Part shown: one piece after another, positions 40,530-46,459 of the stretch
How the letters are laid out: the number at the start of each line of letters is the position of its first letter
Numbering within the stretch: position 1 is the first letter of the stretch
Assembly (NCBI RefSeq): GCF_001418335.1
Contig: NZ_LIPP01000056.1
Coordinates: 1 to 46,459, forward strand
Length of the DNA: 46,459 nucleotides
Direction of reading: 5' to 3'
Origin: Streptomyces aurantiacus
GTDB lineage: Bacteria > Actinomycetota > Actinomycetes > Streptomycetales > Streptomycetaceae
The notes under the pieces: generated by a model
The model's database searches: none
What the model was told of the DNA's origin: nothing
Seen by the model: the letters and a program-made list of their open reading frames with translations, nothing else
Position numbers and translations under genes: made by a program

Positions 40530-41951
40530 ATGTCCCGAGCACACCGCAGCACTCGTACCGCGCGTCTCACCGCACCTCTGGCAGCCGCGGTGCTGGTCGC
40601 CGGTGGATTCGGCGCCATGGCCCTCACCGGGGCCTCGGCCCAGGCCGCCACCGGGGCCGTGAACGCGCAGGACGACTTCAACGGCGACGGATACGCCGAC
40701 CTGGTCGTGGGAGCCCCGAACGCCACGATTTCGAGCAAGGCCAAGGCGGGCTACGTGGCCGTCACGTACGGCTCCGCCAGTGGTGTCTCCACCGCCGACA
40801 AGAAGCTCATCAGCCGCTCCACCAGCGGCGTGCCCGGCTCTGCCACCGCGAACCAGCAGTTCGGGTCCACCTTCACCAAGGGCGACCTGGACCGTGACGG
40901 CTTCAGCGACCTGGTGATCTCGGGCGGCAAGGCCGGCTCCGTCATCCTGTGGGGCTCCGCGTCCGGACTCACCGGCGGCACGGCCATAGCCGGCTACGAC
41001 TCCCCGCAGACCGGCGACTTCGACGGCGACGGCAAGACGGACCTCACCCTGTTCGCCTACCAGAACGTCGAGGGCGACGACCCCGAGAACGCCACCGGGA
41101 CCGTGTGGAAGGGCCCGATCTCGCGTGCCGGAACGCCCGCCGCCAGCCTGCCCCTCCTGAAGACCGGCGAGGCGCTCAGCGGCCCCGTCGACACCACCGA
41201 GTCCGGCGACGTCAACGGTGACGGCAAGGACGACATCGTCGCCTTGCACTACGAGGGCGACGGCGTCTGGGGCAACAGTCTGCTGCTCGGCGGCGGCAGC
41301 GCGGGCTTCACCAAGAGCTGGGTCCCCGGTGAAGCCGCAGGCAACGAGATGGGCACCGGCATCGGGGACGTCAACAACGACGGCTTCGACGACGTCGTGG
41401 TCGGCAACGACTGGGGCGGCGGCAACGTCAAGGTCGCTCTCGGTTCGGCCACCGGCCTGTCCGAGGACCGCGTCCAGACCTTCAACCAGGACAGCCCCGG
41501 GTTCCCCGGCGCCGAGGAAGAGGAGGACGAGATCGGCGGGTCGGTCTCGGTCGCGGACGTCACGGGTGACGGCTACGCCGACATCGCGCTCGGCATCCCG
41601 GGCGAGGACGTCGGCGACATCTACGACACCGGCTCGGTCGCCCTGGTCCCCGGCAGCGCCGCCGGCGCCACGGGCGCCGGGACGCAGGTCTTCCACCAGA
41701 ACACCGCCGGAATTCCCGGAGTGGCCGAGAACAGCGACGAGTTCGGTGTGACCACCGCCCTCCTCGACCTCAACGGCGACGGCCACCGCGACCTCGCGGC
41801 CGGTTCCACGGCCGAGAACGAGCACAACGGCGCGGTCTGGATCCTGAACGGCACGGCGAGCGGCCTCACCGCCACCTCGTCCTTCGCGTTCGGTGCCGGT
41901 GACCTCGGCGCCCCGGCGACGGCCGCAAGCTTCGGGTCGTACCTGCGCTGA
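40530..41951 (+). CDS. Secreted FG-GAP/VCBS beta-propeller protein
   Basis: 473 residues with a Sec signal (LTAPLAAAVLVAGGFGAMAL, cleavage near AQA-AT). It carries seven calcium-binding FG-GAP units: DFNGDGYADLVVGAP, DLDRDGFSDLVISGG, DFDGDGKTDLTLFAY, DVNGDGKDDIVALHY, DVNNDGFDDVVVGND, DVTGDGYADIALGIP and DLNGDGHRDLAAGS, consistent with a complete seven-bladed integrin-alpha-type propeller. No catalytic domain is present; binding or adhesion is inferred. Confidence 0.9.
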   Translation: MSRAHRSTRTARLTAPLAAAVLVAGGFGAMALTGASAQAATGAVNAQDDFNGDGYADLVVGAPNATISSKAKAGYVAVTYGSASGVSTADKKLISRSTSGVPGSATANQQFGSTFTKGDLDRDGFSDLVISGGKAGSVILWGSASGLTGGTAIAGYDSPQTGDFDGDGKTDLTLFAYQNVEGDDPENATGTVWKGPISRAGTPAASLPLLKTGEALSGPVDTTESGDVNGDGKDDIVALHYEGDGVWGNSLLLGGGSAGFTKSWVPGEAAGNEMGTGIGDVNNDGFDDVVVGNDWGGGNVKVALGSATGLSEDRVQTFNQDSPGFPGAEEEEDEIGGSVSVADVTGDGYADIALGIPGEDVGDIYDTGSVALVPGSAAGATGAGTQVFHQNTAGIPGVAENSDEFGVTTALLDLNGDGHRDLAAGSTAENEHNGAVWILNGTASGLTATSSFAFGAGDLGAPATAASFGSYLR

Positions 41952-41994
41952 CATCTGCGCTGGCATCTGCGCTGACCAACTGATCCACAGCAAC

Positions 41995-42025
41995 ACGGTG
42001 GGGCGGCCTCGTGCCGCCCCACCGT
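41995..42025. terminator. Bidirectional hairpin terminator
   Basis: ACGGTGGGGCGGC and GCCGCCCCACCGT form a perfect 13-bp stem with a 5-nt loop between the convergent propeller and ThDP enzyme genes. Confidence 0.85.
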
Positions 42026-42054
42026 CATGTCCGGACCTAAAAGGGGATTCGGGC

Positions 42055-43758
42055 TCAGTCCAGGTGCGTCGGCGCGAACATCCGCAGCACCGCCGGCAGC
42101 ACGACCACCGAAGGGCCCGGCGTGGCAAGGGACTTGGCGAGGTCGTCGGCGAGGGTGTCCGCGGTGGTCCGTACGCCCGGGACGCCGAAGGACTCCGCGA
42201 GCGCCACGTAGTCGGGGCGGGACAGTTCCGTGGCGGTGGCCTGGCCGAAGGCGTCCGTCATGTACTCGCGCAGGATGCCGTAGCCGCCGTCGTCGACGAT
42301 GAGCCAGGTCACGTCGAGGTTGTGCTGCCTGGCGGTGGCCAGTTCGGCGATGGAGTAGAGCGCGCCGCCGTCGCCGGAGACCGCGAGGACCGGGTGGGTG
42401 GGGTCGGCGACCGCGCCGCCGATCGCCGCAGGGAAGGCGTAGCCGAGGCCGCCCGCGCCCTGGGCGGAGTGCATGGTGTTCGGCCTGCGGGCGTCGAAGG
42501 CGGACCAGGCCCAGTAGGCGAGGATCGTCATGTCCCAGAAGCTGGCCGACCGGTCCGGCAGGGCTTTCCGCACGGCCGCCAACACCTTTTGCTCCAGGGC
42601 GAGTTCCTGGGAGTCGATGCGCTCACGGACGAGGCCGAGCACGGCCCGTACGCGGTCGGTGGCCGACTCGCCCTCCCCTGCCTGCGCATCCTGCCGTGCG
42701 GGCAGGGTTTCGAGGAGGGCCGACAGGGCGAGGCGGGCGTCCGCGTGGATGCCGAGGGCCGGGTGGTTGGACTCCAGCTTGCCGAGGTCCGCCTCGATCT
42801 GGATGACCCGGCCGCGGGGCTTGAACGTGAAGTAGTTCGAGGAGAGTTCGCCGAGCCCCGAGCCGACGACGAGCAGGACGTCGGCGTCCTCCAGGAAGTC
42901 CGTGGTGTGCCGGTCCTCCAGCCAGGACTGGAGCGAGAGCGGGTGGTTCCAGGGGAAGGCACCCTTGCCGCCGAAGGTGGTGACGACGGGCGCGTTCAGC
43001 CGCTCGGCGAGCTGTCGCAGCTTGCCCGACGCGTCGGCGCGTACGACTCCGCCGCCCGCGATGATCGCCGGGCGGGCCGCGTTCGCGAGCAGGTCGGCGG
43101 CCACGGCGGTCAGTTCGGGGCGGGGAGGGAGGTCGTGCGGGGCGGCGTCCACGGCCGTGACGACGGGCAGATCCGTCGCGGCGAGCAGCACGTCCTGCGG
43201 GATCTCCACCCACACCGGGCCGTGCGGGGCGGTCAGCGCCGACTCCCAGGCCGCGGCGATCGCGGAGGGGATCTGTGACTGCGTACGGACCGGGTGGACG
43301 GACTTGACCACGCCCCTGAACGAGGCCTGCTGGTCCGGCAGTTCGTGGAGGTAGCCGTGCCGGCCGCCGCCGAGCCCCGCGCCGGGGATCTGGCTGCTGA
43401 TGGCGAGGACGGGGGCGGATGCCGCCGCGGCCTCCTGGAGTGCGGCCAGCGAGGTCAGGGCGCCGGGTCCGGTCGACAGGAGCAGCGGGGCCGCCTCGCC
43501 GGTGATACGGCCGTACGCGTCCGCCGCGAACCCGGCGTTGTTCTCGACCCGCAGGCCGACGTACGCCAGGTCGGAGCGGCGCAGCGCGTCGAACATGCCG
43601 AGCGCGTGCTGGCCCGGCAGGCCGAAGACGGTGGTCGCGCCGAGACCGGTGAGGGTCTCCACGACCAGGTCACCGCCGTTGCGTCCGGGCGGCGGGTCGA
43701 GTGCGGCCTGCGTCTGCGCGGCGGTCGGGCGGAGCACCAGGTCGTGGTCGTGGGTCAC
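42055..43758 (-). CDS. Thiamine-diphosphate-dependent enzyme (acetolactate synthase-like)
   Basis: 567 residues with the three ThDP-enzyme domains: the Pyr domain with [16 protein letters not shown] and the catalytic Glu in [15 protein letters not shown]; a central domain; and the PP domain with ISGDG-like [20 protein letters not shown] then [15 protein letters not shown]. Third gene of the operon after symporter and ureohydrolase. In the arginine transaminase route a ThDP enzyme (AruI) decarboxylates 2-ketoarginine and a ureohydrolase later removes urea; a similar role is inferred. GTG start overlapping the previous stop (GTGA). Confidence 0.85.
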   Translation of the reverse strand: MTHDHDLVLRPTAAQTQAALDPPPGRNGGDLVVETLTGLGATTVFGLPGQHALGMFDALRRSDLAYVGLRVENNAGFAADAYGRITGEAAPLLLSTGPGALTSLAALQEAAAASAPVLAISSQIPGAGLGGGRHGYLHELPDQQASFRGVVKSVHPVRTQSQIPSAIAAAWESALTAPHGPVWVEIPQDVLLAATDLPVVTAVDAAPHDLPPRPELTAVAADLLANAARPAIIAGGGVVRADASGKLRQLAERLNAPVVTTFGGKGAFPWNHPLSLQSWLEDRHTTDFLEDADVLLVVGSGLGELSSNYFTFKPRGRVIQIEADLGKLESNHPALGIHADARLALSALLETLPARQDAQAGEGESATDRVRAVLGLVRERIDSQELALEQKVLAAVRKALPDRSASFWDMTILAYWAWSAFDARRPNTMHSAQGAGGLGYAFPAAIGGAVADPTHPVLAVSGDGGALYSIAELATARQHNLDVTWLIVDDGGYGILREYMTDAFGQATATELSRPDYVALAESFGVPGVRTTADTLADDLAKSLATPGPSVVVLPAVLRMFAPTHLD

Positions 43759-44723
43759 TGCGCTCGGGCCTCTGCAATCTGGCGGGACATGATCGTGGTG
43801 AGTTCGTACGCCGTGTGGGACGCGGCGACCGAGGTGATCTCGGCGTGATCGTACGCGGGGGCGACCTCGACGACGTCCGCGGACACCAGCCGGCAGGAGG
43901 CCAGTCCGCGCAGGATCTCCAGCAGCTCGCGGGACGTCATGCCGCCCGCCTCCGGCGTCCCCGTGCCGGGCGCGTGGGCCGGGTCGAGGCAGTCGATGTC
44001 TATGGAGATGTAGAGCGGGCGGTCGCCGATGCGCTGCCGCAGCTGGTCGGCCACCTCGTCGGCGCCGCGCCGGTAGATGTCGGCGGAGGTGACGATGCCG
44101 AAGCCCATCTTCTCGTCGTCGGTCAGGTCCTGCCTGCCGTACAGCGGGCCGCGGGTGCCGACGTGGGAGAGCGCCTCGGTGTCGAGGATGCCCTCCTCGA
44201 CGGCCCGGCGGAACGGGGTGCCGTGCGTGTACTCGGCGCCGAAGTACGTGTCCCAGGTGTCGAGGTGCGCGTCGAAGTGCAGCAGCGCGACCGGGCCGTG
44301 CTTCCTGGCGACCGCGCGCAACAGGGGCAGGGCGATGGTGTGGTCACCCCCGAGGGTCATCAACCGGGCGCCGGTGCCGAGGAGTTCGTCGGCGGCGCCC
44401 TCGATGGTCTCCACGGCCTCGTTGATGTCGAACGGGTTCGCGGCGATGTCACCGGCGTCCGCGACCTGCGCGAGGGCGAACGGCGAGGCGTCCTGCGCCG
44501 GGTTGTAGGGCCGCAGGAGACGGCTCGCCTCCCGGATCGCGTTGCCGCCGAAGCGGGCCCCCGGCCGGTACGAGACACCCGCGTCGAAGGGCACGCCGAC
44601 CACGGCGACCTCGGTGGTGCCGACCTCGTCGAGGCGGGGCAGCCGGGCGAAGGTCGCCGGGCCCGCGTACCGCGGCACGCGGGAGGAGTCGACGGGCCCG
44701 CGGGGCGTCTCGTTGCTGTTCAT
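43755..44723 (-). CDS. Ureohydrolase, agmatinase/guanidinobutyrase type
   Basis: 322 residues of the arginase fold with all binuclear manganese motifs: [26 protein letters not shown] and [20 protein letters not shown]. The chain hydrolyses a guanidino compound (agmatine, guanidinobutyrate or similar) to an amine and urea; the sequence alone does not separate these. The gene is often named speB, but the operon with a symporter and a ThDP decarboxylase-like enzyme favours catabolism. Its ATG overlaps the symporter stop (ATGA). Confidence 0.9.
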   Translation of the reverse strand: MNSNETPRGPVDSSRVPRYAGPATFARLPRLDEVGTTEVAVVGVPFDAGVSYRPGARFGGNAIREASRLLRPYNPAQDASPFALAQVADAGDIAANPFDINEAVETIEGAADELLGTGARLMTLGGDHTIALPLLRAVARKHGPVALLHFDAHLDTWDTYFGAEYTHGTPFRRAVEEGILDTEALSHVGTRGPLYGRQDLTDDEKMGFGIVTSADIYRRGADEVADQLRQRIGDRPLYISIDIDCLDPAHAPGTGTPEAGGMTSRELLEILRGLASCRLVSADVVEVAPAYDHAEITSVAASHTAYELTTIMSRQIAEARAQ

Positions 44724-46192
44724 CGGGTGACACTCTCTTCCTTGAGTTCGGAGGCGGGCTCGGAGCCCCGGCCCGCGAGCCGTTCGCGCCAGGCGGTGAG
44801 CACCGCCGCGTCGGTCGCGGGGGTGGCGAGCGAGACGATCACGTACACGGCGAGGGAGGCGAGGAGCCCGTAGTAGATGGGCTCGTTCGCGAGGATTCCG
44901 TACGTCACCATCAGGCCGACGACCGCGCCGCCGCCGACCACGACCGCGGCGAGGGCGCCCTGGGCGGTGCCGCGCTTCCAGAGCAGGCCGCCGAGGATGG
45001 GCACGAGGAGGCCGCCGACGAGCAGGTTGTAGGCGACGGTCAGGGCCTCGACGACGTTGTTGAGGACGATGGCCGTACAGATCACCGCGACGCCCATGAC
45101 GAGGATGAAGATGCGGTTGCCCTTCACCTCGTCGTGGTCGGCGGCGTCGCTCCCCGGCCGGACGGCGCCGCGCAGCCGCGACCAGATGTCGTTGTTGGCG
45201 ACGGTCGCGCAGGCGATGAGGGCGCCGGAGGACGTGGACATCACGGCGGCCAGGGCGGCGGCGAGCACCAGTCCCCGTACGCCGACGGGCAGTTCGTCCT
45301 TGACGATCGTCGCGAAGGCGTCGTCCGGGCTGGCCAGCTTCGGGTAGAGGACCTTGGCCGCCGTGCCGATGACGGCGCCGGCGAGCGCGTACACCAGGCA
45401 GTAGGTGCCCGCGACGGTGCCGCCCCACTTGGCGGTCCGGTCGCTGCCGGCGGTGAAGACGCGCTGCCAGATGTCCTGACCGATCAGCATGCCGAACGTG
45501 TAGATCAGTACGTACGTGAAGATCGTCTCGCCGCCGATGCCCAGCGGGTCGAAGTACCCGGTGGGCAGCTGTGCCTTCATCTCGCTGAAGCCGCCGGCCT
45601 TGACGACGGCGATGGGCAGCAGGAGCAGCAGCACGCCGATGGTCTTCACGACGAACTGCACCATGTCGGTGAGGGTGATCGACCACATGCCGCCGAGCGT
45701 CGAGTACGCGACGACGATCGAGCCGCCGAGGATGATCGCGACCGTGCGGTTCATGTCGAAGAGGACGTCGAAGATCGTGGCGTACGCGATGGTCGACGTC
45801 ACGGCGAGCATGAGCGTGTACGCCCACATGACCACGCCCGAGATCACCCCGGCCCGGCCGCCGTACCGCAGGTCGAGCATCTCGGAGACCGTGTAGACCT
45901 TCAGCCGGGCGATGCGCGCCGAGAAGAAGAGGGACAGGGCGAGGAGCCCGAGGCCGATGGTGAAGACCATCCAGGCGCCGGAGAGCCCGTACTGGTAGCC
46001 GAGGCCGACGCCGCCGATGGTGGACGCGCCGCCGAGGACGATCGCGGCCATCGTGCCGGAGTACATCGTGGGGCCGAGCCGCCGTCCGGCGACCAGGAAG
46101 TCACTCTTGGACTTGGCGCGACGCATGCCCCACCAGCCCATGGCGAGCATCCCGGCGAGGTAGACGACGATCACTGCGTAGTCGACGGCCAT
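44720..46192 (-). CDS. Sodium:solute symporter (SSS family)
   Basis: 490 residues with about 13 membrane helices. SSS features include the start [20 protein letters not shown], the sodium-site helix region [40 protein letters not shown] and [14 protein letters not shown]. First gene of a coupled operon, so it probably imports the guanidino compound or a related amine/amino acid. The leader region up to 46383 separates it from a divergent gene. Confidence 0.88.
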   Translation of the reverse strand: MAVDYAVIVVYLAGMLAMGWWGMRRAKSKSDFLVAGRRLGPTMYSGTMAAIVLGGASTIGGVGLGYQYGLSGAWMVFTIGLGLLALSLFFSARIARLKVYTVSEMLDLRYGGRAGVISGVVMWAYTLMLAVTSTIAYATIFDVLFDMNRTVAIILGGSIVVAYSTLGGMWSITLTDMVQFVVKTIGVLLLLLPIAVVKAGGFSEMKAQLPTGYFDPLGIGGETIFTYVLIYTFGMLIGQDIWQRVFTAGSDRTAKWGGTVAGTYCLVYALAGAVIGTAAKVLYPKLASPDDAFATIVKDELPVGVRGLVLAAALAAVMSTSSGALIACATVANNDIWSRLRGAVRPGSDAADHDEVKGNRIFILVMGVAVICTAIVLNNVVEALTVAYNLLVGGLLVPILGGLLWKRGTAQGALAAVVVGGGAVVGLMVTYGILANEPIYYGLLASLAVYVIVSLATPATDAAVLTAWRERLAGRGSEPASELKEESVTR

Positions 46193-46383
46193 GGGGCCTC
46201 CGTAAGTTGGCTTCGCGCGGCAGGTTGGCTTCGCACGGCTGATCGTGTGATCGCTTGCGATGAGCGCGGGGGTGTCCGCTTGGGTCCGCGGCCTCCGGTC
46301 GGCACGACCCTAGGTGTCCGGAAAGCAGCGTTGAAGTGTACGTTTCATCCATCGTCACCGGATCGGATGGAGGAAACGTCCAC

Positions 46384-46459
46384 ATGCCGGACCCAGCCGA
46401 ACGTACTGGCCTCGCTGGCCCCGCTGGCCCCGCTGGCCCCGCCGGCCCTGTCGTCCCGC
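46384..46459 (+). CDS. Start of a divergent gene, cut by the window end
   Basis: Only 25 codons are visible: MPDPAERTGLAGPAGPAGPA, encoded by tandem CTGGCCCCG-type repeats, preceded by GGAGGAAA. A regulator divergent to the operon (often PucR-type) would be usual, but nothing here proves it. Confidence 0.45.
   Translation, partial: MPDPAERTGLAGPAGPAGPAGPVVP

Overview
The window reads as a Streptomyces chromosome segment. Coding DNA is very GC-rich, GTG starts are frequent, and there are Tat and Sec exported hydrolases, a DUF5753/DUF397 regulator pair, a TTA codon in a specialised-metabolism gene, and the dispersed 'CCCAGGGGCGCG' intergenic repeat at the left edge. All calls come from reading the sequence; no database search was run.

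Layout. 1-11.9 kb is ordinary high-GC chromosome: a membrane protein, a MarR-GNAT regulator, a sugar-phosphate isomerase, a secreted GH3 enzyme, a secreted S28/S37-type peptidase, a small secreted protein and a fused ABC exporter. At 11.9-12.9 kb this breaks into a scar: the last 49 codons of a phytase-like esterase gene joined in frame to an IS110 remnant, which abuts the 3' end of a group II intron. 13.0-16.4 kb holds an unusual LuxR-type regulator, a 161-bp MITE, a decayed tyrosine recombinase and a decayed IS630 transposase.

16.6-23.3 kb, visibly lower in GC, is the key region: a compact RiPP cluster. A 61-residue precursor ends in TSIAVHC. It is followed by a strong hairpin and then, closely packed on the same strand, an APH-type kinase, a HopA1-type lyase, an HFCD-type cysteine decarboxylase, a SnoaL-like protein, a zinc-less MDR oxidoreductase, a methyltransferase, a DUF6624 protein and a second methyltransferase. 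The kinase/lyase/decarboxylase trio is what thioviridamide-type thioamitides and class V lanthipeptides use to build a C-terminal aminovinyl-cysteine (AviCys) ring. The window has no YcaO/TfuA pair for thioamides, no linaridin dehydratase, and no obvious leader protease or exporter in the cluster. I infer an AviCys RiPP of a little-described type, with a thioamitide-like ring and a linaridin-like Pro/Thr-rich N-terminal core. A 10-bp motif, TCGAAAATCA, occurs twice before the precursor and once before the last methyltransferase.

The island ends abruptly at 23.31 kb in a 5'-truncated SDR pseudogene, followed by a phytanoyl-CoA dioxygenase-type gene and an XRE regulator. 25.6-31.4 kb is an insertion-sequence graveyard: an ISAs1-like scrap, an IS1182 transposase start interrupted by what looks like the 5' end of a group II intron, a complete 1012-bp IS5-like element, its 452-bp internal-deletion derivative, an 896-bp IS5/IS427-type element with a slippery frameshift site, and two opposed IS5-family fragments.

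31.5-46.5 kb returns to normal chromosome: an RTX-repeat secreted protein, a lipoprotein, two overlapping small Cys-rich genes next to the DUF5753/DUF397 pair, a GT39 mannosyltransferase-like protein, divergent TetR/MDR genes, a secreted endonuclease I, an FG-GAP propeller protein, and a translationally coupled symporter-ureohydrolase-ThDP enzyme operon that looks like guanidino-compound catabolism.
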